Source of the DNA: Bacillota bacterium
GTDB taxonomy: Bacteria > Bacillota > Clostridia > Christensenellales > CAG-138
NCBI GenBank assembly: GCA_023400985.1
Contig: JAEXEN010000030.1
Span: forward strand, 38,632 to 102,631
Length of the DNA: 64,000 nucleotides
Direction: 5' to 3'
This document shows positions 42,599-50,698 of this stretch, piece by piece. Within the stretch, counting starts at the first letter, position 1. Each line of letters opens with the position of its first letter. The translations under genes were made by a program, and so were the position numbers. The notes beneath the pieces were generated by a model. It was not told the origin of the DNA. It saw nothing but the letters and a program-made list of their open reading frames with translations, and ran no database searches.

Positions 42599-42610
42599 AG
42601 GAGAAAAGCT

Positions 42611-43471
42611 ATGATCGAACTACCCGAGGCCTATGTTTTGGCGGAACAGATCAACAGGACCCTTGCAGGCAAAACCATTTCAAATGCCATCGCAAACGCG
42701 CACCCGCACGCCTTTGCGTGGTTTACGGGGGACCCGACGGCATATAACGAAAAACTCGCCGGCAGAAAGATTGCTTCCGCCAACCCCGGCACCGAATATA
42801 CCTGCGTCGGCAATACGGAGATCGTCTGCACCGATCCTTCTGGCCAAAAAGCCGACATGCTGCTTGTGATAAGCACGCCCATCAAGAACCACGCGCCGGG
42901 CGAAAAGCTTCCAAAAAGCCATCAGCTTCTGCTCGAATTCGAGGACTGTTCCCACCTCTCCTGCACCGTGCAGATGTGGGGCTCCATGTTCTGCTACCCT
43001 GCTTCCGAGAACGGCCTGCCCGATGGCTACACATGTAACAAAGCGCCTTCCCCGCTGAGCGATGCGTTTAACGAAAAATATTTTGACGCGCTGTGGAATA
43101 GCGTAAAACCGAGCCTCAGCGTAAAAGCCTTCCTCGCAACCGAGCAGCGCATTCCGGGCGTCGGAAACGGCGTTTTGCAAGACATTTTGTTTTACGCCGG
43201 CATCAACCCTAAAACGAAGCTCGAAAAACTCTCCGGCGGCGCGAAGGGAAAGCTTTATAAAAGTGTAAAAACGACGCTAAGCGATATGGTGCGCCGCGGC
43301 GGACGCGATACCGAAAAGGACCTCTTCGGCCATGAAGGCGGCTATACGACCGTTCTATCCAAAAAGACGGTCCAAAGCCCCTGCCCCGTCTGCAAGACGA
43401 CTATCGTAAGGGAAGCGTATCTGGGCGGCAATATCTATTACTGCCCGTCCTGCCAGGCTTACGAAAAATAG
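42611..43471 (+). CDS. Fpg/Nei-family DNA glycosylase-like protein lacking the N-terminal proline
   Basis: A 286-aa member of the formamidopyrimidine glycosylase/endonuclease VIII fold. The helix-two-turn-helix LATEQRIPGVGNGVLQDILF, with the GxGN motif, and a C4 zinc finger (CPVCKTTIVREAYLGG through CPSC) are clear. The start reads MIELPEAYVLAEQI, so residue 2 is Ile in place of the catalytic Pro of MPELPE enzymes; Glu3 is kept. Activity as a classical bifunctional glycosylase is therefore doubtful. It is the last gene of the WYL-linked operon. Confidence 0.88.
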   Translation: MIELPEAYVLAEQINRTLAGKTISNAIANAHPHAFAWFTGDPTAYNEKLAGRKIASANPGTEYTCVGNTEIVCTDPSGQKADMLLVISTPIKNHAPGEKLPKSHQLLLEFEDCSHLSCTVQMWGSMFCYPASENGLPDGYTCNKAPSPLSDAFNEKYFDALWNSVKPSLSVKAFLATEQRIPGVGNGVLQDILFYAGINPKTKLEKLSGGAKGKLYKSVKTTLSDMVRRGGRDTEKDLFGHEGGYTTVLSKKTVQSPCPVCKTTIVREAYLGGNIYYCPSCQAYEK

Positions 43472-43501
43472 GCGACGCCTTTTTCACGCCATTCGCTTTC
43501 T

Positions 43502-43852
43502 TTATAAGCCCTGAATCGGAAAGTCCAATTGCTCATCGGGAATTCCTATGGAACGCCCGTATTCCAAAACCTCTTTCCAAGTTTCCGCTATGTCATAATC
43601 AAATTCAAATCTGTGGTCTTTAAATAGGGCCACGATTTTTGAATCCTTCCAAAAATGAATATACCAATTATCGGTAACATGTTTTGCCAGTTGATCGATT
43701 TCATCCAGCGATACTTTTACCTCGTACAGATGCCACCTATCCTGTCTTCTTTTATGACCCGTAATACGGACGCTTTGCACGGCAAGCGAATTTATGAGAA
43801 GGTTATCGTCCAAAGCTTCTTCAACGACTATGCCCGTATGATCTTTATCCAT
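43502..43852 (-). CDS. Hypothetical 116-aa protein
   Basis: A small acidic protein with NSLAVQSVRITGHKRRQDRW, VTDNWYIHFWKDSKIVALFK and a C-terminal ETWKEVLEYGRSIGIPDEQL. The Trp/Phe-rich strands suggest a compact alpha/beta fold. There is no signal or membrane segment. I do not recognise the family. It is convergent with the glycosylase-like gene and separate from the flavoprotein gene upstream. Confidence 0.7.
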   Translation of the reverse strand: MDKDHTGIVVEEALDDNLLINSLAVQSVRITGHKRRQDRWHLYEVKVSLDEIDQLAKHVTDNWYIHFWKDSKIVALFKDHRFEFDYDIAETWKEVLEYGRSIGIPDEQLDFPIQGL

Positions 43853-43896
43853 GTTAACGCACCATCCTTTCAGATTCTTATAATGATAAACGACAT

Positions 43897-44694
43897 TTAT
43901 TTTTTATAGGTAACTACCATGCGCTTCCCCGCCATCTTGCCGATTCCGTAAAAAAGCTGCCCGAGCGGCTTTTTGTAAAACGGAACGGGAACGGAGCGGT
44001 CGTACACGCCGTTTTTCCGGCATTCCTCCGTCCAGTGGATCCCGTCGTACGCCTCATACTCCGTACCCTTCACACATGCTAAGGACATGCCACGGAAAAG
44101 ATTGTACGGGATCAAAAGCAGCGTAGATGGGCTATGCAGTTTTTTTGAAGCGACATCCCGCTGGAAGCGGCGAACGGTTTTCTCAAGCCGCTGTGCGGTC
44201 TTCCCGCTGATCGTATAATCGTTCCAGCTGTATGCGGCGGCTCCAAACGAATAGCAGCGGTTGAACCCGATCCCTTTGAGAAAGTCCGCAATGCTTTTTG
44301 CCGACTGCTCTGCCCCCACGCCGCCCGTGGTGGTGAGTACAAGCGCCTTGCTTTGGAAAAAGCGCGGGCGATGCAGCATAAAGCACAGATGGTCGAACAG
44401 GTTTTTTAAAAGCGCCGTTTCCCGCATATTGAAGGTGGAGGACAGCACGATTACGCCGTCCGCCGCCTCGATTTTACGGATGATCTCACCGACGATGTCG
44501 CTGTGCGGGCATTTCTCATGCCCCAGCCGGAAGCAGGCGCTGCACCCGATGCAAAAAGGCAATCCGGCTTCCGCCAAATGGACCGTATTGAATTCCGCCG
44601 CCGGATCCTCCTTAAGGATATATTCCGTCGCCCGAAGCGCCAGTTTCCACGTATTGCCCTTGTGCGGGCTTCCGTTGATGATAAGATACAGCAT
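43897..44694 (-). CDS. NADPH-dependent FMN reductase-like flavoprotein
   Basis: The first half of this 265-aa protein is a flavodoxin-like fold: YLIINGSPHKGNTWKLALRA (phosphate loop), PFCIGCSACFRLGHEKCPHS (a Cys-rich loop typical of this subfamily), VIVLSSTFNMRETALLKNLF and LVLTTTGGVGAEQSAKSIAD. The C-terminal 90 residues are extra. It lies downstream of a TetR gene and a broken methyltransferase in one leftward unit and may be a stress-response oxidoreductase. Confidence 0.85.
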   Translation of the reverse strand: MLYLIINGSPHKGNTWKLALRATEYILKEDPAAEFNTVHLAEAGLPFCIGCSACFRLGHEKCPHSDIVGEIIRKIEAADGVIVLSSTFNMRETALLKNLFDHLCFMLHRPRFFQSKALVLTTTGGVGAEQSAKSIADFLKGIGFNRCYSFGAAAYSWNDYTISGKTAQRLEKTVRRFQRDVASKKLHSPSTLLLIPYNLFRGMSLACVKGTEYEAYDGIHWTEECRKNGVYDRSVPVPFYKKPLGQLFYGIGKMAGKRMVVTYKK

Positions 44695-44708
44695 GGTGTT
44701 GGACCTCT

Positions 44709-45175
44709 CTATTTTTCCGTAATCAGTATAAAGGACAGCGGCATTCCTTTCCCGTCGTATACATCCGACATACCGATATCGTAATCGAATTCCATAAGCC
44801 TGCCGACCTTCATTTGAGACTTGCCGATATTGTTGATGATGCTGCCCATCGTGTGCGAGAAGCTGGTATAGGTTTTGGACGGGTAGCTTTCCGACATATA
44901 GCCCATGCCTTCATTTTCGATCCAAGGAGCCTCCCGGAAATACGAGTAGGCGCGTTCAACTGCATAACGGACAACAGTTCTCTGCCGTTGTTGCGGCAAA
45001 ACTGCGCCATGCTTTTGTTTGCAAGGTCCATGGCTTGCAGTTCGGCCACGACATCCGAGCATAGAAACGGAAGCTTTTCGTTCAGCAGCCGCATATAATT
45101 CTCGTCTCCCCAGTTGGGATGCCGATGTTCAAAAGCCTCTTCCCATTCTTCTTTATTGCCCGTAACGTAATTCAT
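44709..45175 (-). pseudogene. Methyltransferase remnant with deleted SAM-binding core
   Basis: The 5' part reads MNYVTGNKEEWEEAFEHRHP with NLANKSMAQFCRNNGRELL-like sequence (AMDLANKSMAQFCRNNGREL). The 3' part, in another frame, reads RAYSYFREAPWIENEGMGYM ... MGSIINNIGKSQMKVGRLME. These are the first and last parts of a clostridial class I SAM-dependent methyltransferase, whose central Rossmann domain of roughly 100 or more residues is missing. The join near 44960 also changes frame. The start overlaps the TetR stop (ATGA), showing the original operon. Confidence 0.78.
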
Positions 45176-45738
45176 AGAACACCAAACCTCTCTATCAAAT
45201 CGTCGATAAAAGCGTCTCTTTGCGCCTTATCATAAAAATCAACGCCCAGCGTCCGGCGTAAAACGTCCTTTCGTAAAAACGCTACCTGCATAGCGGCGGT
45301 CATCATAAACGCGTTGCGTTTATGATAGCTTTGCATGTCCCCGCCGGACAGCCTCGTGCCAAAGCCGCGGACGGTCCCCATGGTGTTATCCGCCTCTTGG
45401 GGCTCAGTCATATCCCCCAGAATGGAGATTTTTGATATTTCGGGGTTCTCCATCAAAAAATCCATTACCTGCTTCGCCACGCGTTTGGTCGTTCCGATAG
45501 AGTCCTCACCTTCCACGAGGGCAGGGCGAAAAGCGCCTATCACCCCGCCGATGATCCTTTCAACGCATTCCCCGATCAGCTTTTCCTTCGTACCGAAGTA
45601 GTGGTTGATAAGCCCTATTCCCACGTTTGCTTTTTCGGCGATCTTGCGGATGGTTATCTTCTCCGTTAATCCGTTCGATTCCCGAATCAAATCTATGGTC
45701 TGCGCAATGATCTTCTCTTTGGTCTCATCCGATTTCAT
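45172..45738 (-). CDS. TetR-family transcriptional regulator
   Basis: A 188-aa repressor with an N-terminal HTH (KITIRKIAEKANVGIGLINH then YFGTKEKLIGECVERII) and a variable C-terminal ligand domain. The ATG at 45738 (MKSDETKEKII) follows GGGGTATTTTT. A perfect palindrome at 45754-45768 covers the start region of its own promoter, so autorepression is likely. The downstream targets are the broken methyltransferase and the flavoprotein at 43897-44694. Confidence 0.9.
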   Translation of the reverse strand: MKSDETKEKIIAQTIDLIRESNGLTEKITIRKIAEKANVGIGLINHYFGTKEKLIGECVERIIGGVIGAFRPALVEGEDSIGTTKRVAKQVMDFLMENPEISKISILGDMTEPQEADNTMGTVRGFGTRLSGGDMQSYHKRNAFMMTAAMQVAFLRKDVLRRTLGVDFYDKAQRDAFIDDLIERFGVL

Positions 45739-45753
45739 AAAAATACCCCATAA

Positions 45754-45768
45754 TTGAACATCGTTCAA
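45754..45768 (-). promoter_or_regulatory. TetR operator palindrome
   Basis: TTGAAC-ATC-GTTCAA is a perfect 6-bp-arm palindrome located 15 bp before the TetR start codon and just past its -10 box. Confidence 0.7.
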
Positions 45769-45772
45769 CTAC

Positions 45773-45801
45773 AGGGTACAGCAATCCGTTTCTCCTGTCA
45801 A
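45773..45801 (-). promoter_or_regulatory. Promoter of the TetR operon
   Basis: TTGACA (45801-45796) and TACCCT (45778-45773) with a 17-bp spacer on the minus strand, immediately upstream of the operator palindrome. Confidence 0.6.
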
Positions 45802-45815
45802 GGATTCATTCAGCT

Positions 45816-46643
45816 TTACTTAACGGGAATAAAAATATCCACGTGGCAGCGATCCGCCGCTTCATCCCATTCGACATATTGCTCGATGGTCGGCAAATCC
45901 AGTTGCTCATACTCGCTTTGGGGCATGAACTCCCCGTAAATGCGCTTCCATGTTTGCCCGAGGACCCCGCCGGAAATCGTTCCTTTGGCGGTGAACACGA
46001 GCCATGCAGTATCGGGATACCGATACATATCAAGACCCTCGACGGCTTCTCCCCCGTACTCTACCCCGCACAGATAGTCGTTGTTGCCATCCGCATCAAA
46101 CCCGAAGCACAGCCCGAGATCACACATATGCATGCCGATTTTCCTCATCTTCTCGGCTGTTTTGTCGGCCTTTACGATGGCCCATGTGCCGCCGCCCTGC
46201 GGCGTAGTCCGCCGTATGCCCAGCACGTTGAAAGCTTTTTTGTCCAAGACCCTGTAATCCATTTCATTGACCCCCGTGATCATCAATGTAAAATTCAGAC
46301 GGGCAAAAAACTTCAGTTTGGCATCCGTTTTTTTCGCTTCCTGCGGCGTGATCCCATGCATACGCTTAAATGCGGCGGCAAACGCGTCCGCGGAATCATA
46401 ACCGTATTTTACGGCGATATCTAAAACGCGCTGCTCCATATTTTGCAGCTCGTACGCGGCGCAGGATAACCGCCTGCGGCGGATGTATTCCGACAGCTGT
46501 ATCCCGGTAACAGGAGCAAACGAGCGTTGGAATACCGAATAGGGGCATGCCATGATACGGCTGATCGCATTAGGATCGATCTCTTCGGTCAAATGCCCCT
46601 CCAGGTACTCCATTACACGGTTCATCCTATCGACCCACTGCAT
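45816..46643 (-). CDS. AraC-family regulator with GyrI-like effector domain
   Basis: A 275-aa protein. Residues 1-110 are two helix-turn-helix motifs of AraC type (IDPNAISRIMACPYSVFQRS; LDIAVKYGYDSADAFAAAFK). From about 130 a GyrI-like/AraC effector-binding domain follows (YRVLDKKAFNVLGIRRTTPQ ... DAAWLVFTAKG-type end with WDEAADRCHVDIFIPV). This layout matches the Rob/BmrR-like multidrug sensors. The ATG at 46643 follows GGAAAGGAGGACGTGGCA. No adjacent transporter is seen. Confidence 0.9.
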   Translation of the reverse strand: MQWVDRMNRVMEYLEGHLTEEIDPNAISRIMACPYSVFQRSFAPVTGIQLSEYIRRRRLSCAAYELQNMEQRVLDIAVKYGYDSADAFAAAFKRMHGITPQEAKKTDAKLKFFARLNFTLMITGVNEMDYRVLDKKAFNVLGIRRTTPQGGGTWAIVKADKTAEKMRKIGMHMCDLGLCFGFDADGNNDYLCGVEYGGEAVEGLDMYRYPDTAWLVFTAKGTISGGVLGQTWKRIYGEFMPQSEYEQLDLPTIEQYVEWDEAADRCHVDIFIPVK

Positions 46644-46987
46644 TGCCACGTCCTCCTTTCCGAGGTAAAGGATAGCATATTGCGGTTTTATGCATCCCAT
46701 GTTTTGCGTACAAATATTCACGGATTATCATACGGAATCCTTACTTTTTACAGCATATCACAGGGTTGAATGCGGTTCAATCCCATGGCGCGCCGCCCGC
46801 TTTTTATTCACAGAATATGCCTTTTTCTTTTTTCGGGAATGTCGTATAATACAACCTGCCCGTTTTGAGGCGGCGGGGGCGCTTCAAAGGACGTGCGTTT
46901 TACACAGCTGGAAGGTGTGTAGGATAAGAACGGTAATCCAATATGGCAGGATATCTGCGAATACGTTATCGAAAAGGAGAATTTTCA
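46644..46987. other. Divergent intergenic region with a rightward promoter
   Basis: Between the AraC gene and the lipoprotein gene there is no coding sequence I can support. TATAAT at 46845-46850 is a good -10 box for the lipoprotein gene with only a poor -35 (TTTTTC, 46822-46827). Confidence 0.5.
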
Positions 46988-47719
46988 ATGAAATCTCGAA
47001 TCATCTATGTGTTTCTTGTGCTTGCGTTAAGCATTTCCGTTGCCGCGTGCTCGAACGGCCCGGCCACTGTAGACCCCACCGACACCGATATTCCAGTGAT
47101 TTCCCCTTCTTCTGACGCCACAAGCGGCGTGACGGAACCCGAGCCGACCGATGCTAATGCGGGTAATCCGGAATCGGAAGCATATAAAGCGGTACTCATG
47201 AACAATGCCGCGTTTTTCGGCGTAGACAATAAGAAAGATTTGCTTTTTAACGACTTTTTAACCAACCAGGAGCTTTACGGCGCCACCTTCGTGGCATCGC
47301 GCTTTGCGGTGCTTGACATGGACGGCGACGGAGTGAGCGAAGTTGTTATTGAATTGACGGTAAACGATAGCCCGGAGTTTTATGAAGTTCTGCATTTTGC
47401 GGACGGCAAGGTTTACGGGTACAATGTCGTCTTTCGAGGGTTGGAACAGCTGAAAGCCGACGGCACATTTTATTATTCAAACGGTGCGGCCGACGGTGGA
47501 TATGGGAAGCTGAAATTCCAGCCGGACGCCTATGATACGGAGATATTGGCGTACACGGAATCAAGCCAGACCGGCGACGATCTCACGATAGCATACTTCG
47601 TCAGCAATGAATCCGTCACGGAAGAAGCATTCCAAACTTTCCAGACGGAGCAGGACGGGAAAAGCGATGCGGTTTGGTATGAGTTTACTGCGGAGCACAT
47701 TGAAGCGGAACTCTCGTAA
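46988..47719 (+). CDS. Hypothetical lipoprotein with an EF-hand-like Asp loop
   Basis: A 243-aa lipoprotein with lipobox SVAAC, a Pro/Thr/Asp-rich linker, then a domain containing ASRFAVLDMDGDGVSEVVIE. That DxDxDG loop is typical of calcium-binding VCBS/FG-GAP-type repeats. The ATG at 46988 follows AAAAGGAGAATTTTCA. The same kind of Asp loop appears in the broken gene at 48099-49350, so the two may derive from one family. Function unknown. Confidence 0.75.
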   Translation: MKSRIIYVFLVLALSISVAACSNGPATVDPTDTDIPVISPSSDATSGVTEPEPTDANAGNPESEAYKAVLMNNAAFFGVDNKKDLLFNDFLTNQELYGATFVASRFAVLDMDGDGVSEVVIELTVNDSPEFYEVLHFADGKVYGYNVVFRGLEQLKADGTFYYSNGAADGGYGKLKFQPDAYDTEILAYTESSQTGDDLTIAYFVSNESVTEEAFQTFQTEQDGKSDAVWYEFTAEHIEAELS

Positions 47720-47884
47720 GATTATCTGAATTTTCATGGCCTGCGGTTTCCCCGTACGGGAAAACCGCAGGCCATGTTTTTTGCTCGCTCATGCAAGTAT
47801 ATTTCATTAGCTTTAGGCTTCTGAAACGTGATGTGGTTTGTATCCAAACATTTCCCCCACAACCTGCCTGCTTCCTTTTGCCGG

Positions 47885-48093
47885 TTATAACAGATTGCCT
47901 GGAATAGGACAATTCTACGCGTCGATGGGAACGGGCGCTTCGCGCATGCAGAGGACCCCGCCGTTGCCGTACACAAGGGAGGTCTTATATAATACGGCAA
48001 ACTTCTTCATCTCCCGCACATCGGGATTGGCGGAGCATTTGACCTCCAAGGATGGATCAGGTTGTTTTCCTCCACGAAAATATCGATCTCCTT
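47885..48093 (-). pseudogene. 3' remnant of a DUF4143-type ATPase gene
   Basis: This stretch matches, at nucleotide and protein level, the last 70 or so codons of the intact ATPase gene at 62492-63718. Shared segments include EIDIFVEENNLIHP, PDVRE(M/V)KKFAVL, GNGG(V/I)(L/I)CM and EAPVPIDA. A 1-nt deletion after LIHP shifts the frame and a TAG replaces the Gln codon near the end. All upstream parts of the gene are absent, with the break near 48095. Confidence 0.85.
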
Positions 48094-48098
48094 CTATA

Positions 48099-49350
48099 TC
48101 AATCTGACGCCTCCGCGCTTTGGAGCTCCAGCTTCCAGGCCCCATCCTTGAAGACAAGGTAGGAGTAGCCGGCTATCGCGTCATGATAAGTATGCGTGAG
48201 CCGTATCGAGTATTTTCCATTCAACACCACGCGCTCCGCCCATGAAAACGAGTTGTCCCAGCTCTCATCCGGTATCGCCAGCCCTGCCGTGTTTGGGGGC
48301 ATGAACAGCGTATCCCGGTACTCCCCGGCGACGGACGGCGCGTTGGAGATAACGCTCAGCGCATCCTTAAAGTCCCCCTTGATATATTTCAGCAAATGCA
48401 TCTCCGAGCATCTGAACTCAGGCTGGCCGTTCCGGTAAACCGAATAGCCCAGGGAAACCAAAATTTCATCCGCACCGTCGCCGTCCAAATCGCAGATTGT
48501 CACGTTGTATCCAATACTACCGTCGCGCTGATAGAGCGCCGCTAACTTGCGGGGCTGGCCGTAGAGCTGGATTTCAATAACAAGGTACCCCGCTGCGCTT
48601 TCATCATTCTTCTGCATCGTTGCGCAGGATACCCGGTCTAAAACCTGTCCGCTGCCCGTCAAATCGGCGCCGGCGCCCTCTAAGGAAGCGTATACGCAAT
48701 ATTCGTCGTCAAGCATTGCAATGCCCGCGAGGGTCTCCCGCATGGCAATAAGGCGGTCGGACAAGGTTATCGTGACGTATTCGCGTATAACCTCCCAGCC
48801 GTTTTCGCCTAAGCGGTATTCGCTAAACAGCTGAGCTAGATCATCGCTTGTAGGGGTATTGGCACGGTAATCATGATATACCCGCAGCGCCAGTCGGTAG
48901 TCATCTCCCAAGAACACATATACCCCCACGCAGTGTTCACTGACAGGCAGAGGCTGTGCCGCGCCTGCAGCCATCCACGGTTGCTGCCCCAGCACAGTAT
49001 CGTAACATGCCATGATTTTCACGAGGCCTGTCGGTTCGATGCGATAAATATGTAAATCCCCTTCGCCGCCTGAGCTTCCATAGGAGTAAAATACAATGAT
49101 CTCATCCGTACCGTCCGTGTCAAGGTCGGAGCATTGCACTTCGGCATAGCGATATTGAGGCCCGCTTTCCGAAGAGGATGGAAATTCGGCTTCCCACGTG
49201 CCCTGTTCCGTACAGCGTCTTTAAAATACCGAAAAGGGCCCCGCGCTTCTCAGCGCTATCAGCTTGATGCATATGCCCAAGGAGTTTGTCTATCGTTTCG
49301 AGGTTCTGAAGGGTAAAGAGAGGATGCTCGTAAAGGGTGTCCTCTTCTCA
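48099..49350 (-). pseudogene. Broken gene with VCBS/FG-GAP-like Asp loops
   Basis: An open frame of 346 codons (48099-49139) contains two calcium-loop-like motifs, CSDLDTDGTDEIIVFYS and ICDLDGDGADEILVSL, as in secreted repeat proteins. It has no credible start; only a GTG is available. The coding signal continues upstream in another frame (DTLYEHPLFTLQNLETIDKL ... KRGALFGILKTLYGT, about 49210-49345) and rejoins at EQGTWEAEFPSSSESGPQYR, showing a frameshift near 49215. No signal peptide is left, so the 5' end is also lost. Confidence 0.65.
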
Positions 49351-49385
49351 TGATTCTTGCGCAGCTCCGCACAAGGATTTTTTAT

Positions 49386-49449
49386 GGAAAGTCTACTTGA
49401 CATTTCTGGTTTTCCATGCCATAATCAATACGGAAAGTTTGCTTTACAT
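49386..49449 (+). promoter_or_regulatory. Promoter with two tandem regulator repeats
   Basis: TTGACA (49397-49402) and CATAAT (49420-49425) with a 17-bp spacer. Two related 18-mers, GGAAAGTCTACTTGACAT (49386) and GGAAAGTTTGCTTTACAT (49432), match at 15 of 18 bases and bracket the -10 box. Each has an AAGTnnnCTT-type dyad, suggesting binding of the Xre regulator that follows. Confidence 0.65.
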
Positions 49450-49465
49450 GGAAAGGCGGTAGATT

Positions 49466-49678
49466 GTGAAGAACCGGCTGGAAGAAATTCGCAAACAACG
49501 AGGGATAAAACAAGAAGAGCTGGCCGCTGCCTTGGAAGTATCCAGACAAACAATTAGCTCACTGGAAAATGGGCGCTACAATCCCTCCATTATACTTGCC
49601 TTCAAGATAGCCAGATTCTTTGAAATGAGTATTGAAGAAATATTTATCTATGAGGAGGAGCAAGGTAATGAAAAATAA
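49466..49678 (+). CDS. Small Xre-family HTH regulator
   Basis: A 70-aa protein that is a single HTH_3 domain: RLEEIRKQRGIKQEELAAAL then EVSRQTISSLENGRYNPSII and the closing FFEMSIEEIFIYEEE. The start codon is GTG at 49466, with AAGGCGGTAGATT upstream. It overlaps the membrane protein gene by 11 nt, a pairing common in Bacillota. The tandem repeats in its promoter suggest autoregulation. It is AT-rich relative to flanking regions. Confidence 0.9.
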   Translation: MKNRLEEIRKQRGIKQEELAAALEVSRQTISSLENGRYNPSIILAFKIARFFEMSIEEIFIYEEEQGNEK

Positions 49679-50105
49679 CAGCGTCGGAAAATATGTCGTG
49701 CTTGCGGCGATTGGGTTTGTAATGCTGATTACGGGACTTGTGCTTGCAATATCACTACCAGACGCTCAGGGCATTATGCGCACATTACCTTATATCTGTC
49801 TCGGTGTAGGCGCAGGTATATTGGGAGGAAATCTTGGTGCAGCAATATCGATTCATTTCTTGAAAAAGCACCCGAGCTTAGCCAAGCAAAAAGAGATTGA
49901 CACTAGGGATGAGCGTAACATAGCCATCGGCAACAAAGCAAAAGCAAAAGCGTTTGATCTGATGCTGATGGTATACAGCGCGCTGATGTTAGCGTTTGCG
50001 CTTATGCAGGTCGATATGTATGTGATATTTGCTTTTGTGGCTGCTTATTTATTCGTTGTATTTTCTATGGTTTACTATATTAATAAATATAACAAAGAAA
50101 TGTAG
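49668..50105 (+). CDS. DUF2178-like membrane protein paired with the Xre regulator
   Basis: A 145-aa protein with four predicted membrane helices (about 8-30, 38-62, 95-113, 117-138) and a cytosolic loop LAKQKEIDTRDERNIAIGNK. The (E)DERN loop is typical of small DUF2178-like proteins encoded with Xre regulators. The ATG at 49668 follows AGGAGGAGCAAGGTA. Function unknown; it probably modulates or is controlled by the partner regulator. Confidence 0.8.
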   Translation: MKNNSVGKYVVLAAIGFVMLITGLVLAISLPDAQGIMRTLPYICLGVGAGILGGNLGAAISIHFLKKHPSLAKQKEIDTRDERNIAIGNKAKAKAFDLMLMVYSALMLAFALMQVDMYVIFAFVAAYLFVVFSMVYYINKYNKEM

Positions 50106-50698
50106 CTGAAATGCTATGGTAGACGTAAAATGGGCCCTCCTATAAGCTGACTGTTGGCGGCGGCATATAAAAAGCCGTCATTTGGCAGATGATATTTTGC
50201 GGTCAAATTTAGAAAATACAAGCGGCGGCTTTGGGATAGGAGGCTTCCATCATCCGAAGCCGCGTTTTCTTGCCCATGAGGGGCCGCAATTTTACCGTAG
50301 CGGCTGGATGTAGCAGAAGTATTCGTTTCATATAATTTCAGAAAACACGAAGGTTCATGACCGACTATTGCGGCCATTTTTCTATTTGATACCTTTCAGG
50401 AATTTTCCCTTAAAGGCGCTTACTTGTGCCCTTTTCGGCTGTTGTTTTAACGGACGAATTCCTACTTCACTTAAGGAAATCAAATGGTCGAAACGCTGTA
50501 AAGACTAGGCCTCCGGTGGTGCGACAAAGAAAATCATCGAGAAGGAGAAATAAAGCGCCAAAAAGAATAGACGTTTCTCGCCGAAACCGTCGATTCCTTT
50601 TGAAACATTAGTGCAAAAAAATTATTTTTATTGAACCCTCCAACCCTCAAATAGTGTCCCTTATTTTCGGCAAACTAAATAGTCAGGAGGGATTAAGA
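50106..50698. other. Non-coding interval before the spore photoproduct lyase gene
   Basis: About 590 bp without a supportable gene. The left half could hold a leftward frame of about 87 codons, but it lacks a ribosome site and recognisable composition. The right end carries CAGGAGGGATTAAGA, the ribosome site of the next gene. No clear promoter or terminator was identified. Confidence 0.55.

Noticed and set aside
49466..50105. Toxin-antitoxin system
   Set aside because: A small HTH protein is paired with a four-helix membrane protein, but this matches the common Xre/DUF2178-like pairing and no toxin motif is visible.
50114..50377. Leftward 87-codon open frame
   Set aside because: There is no ribosome site, the composition is unremarkable and no motif is recognised.
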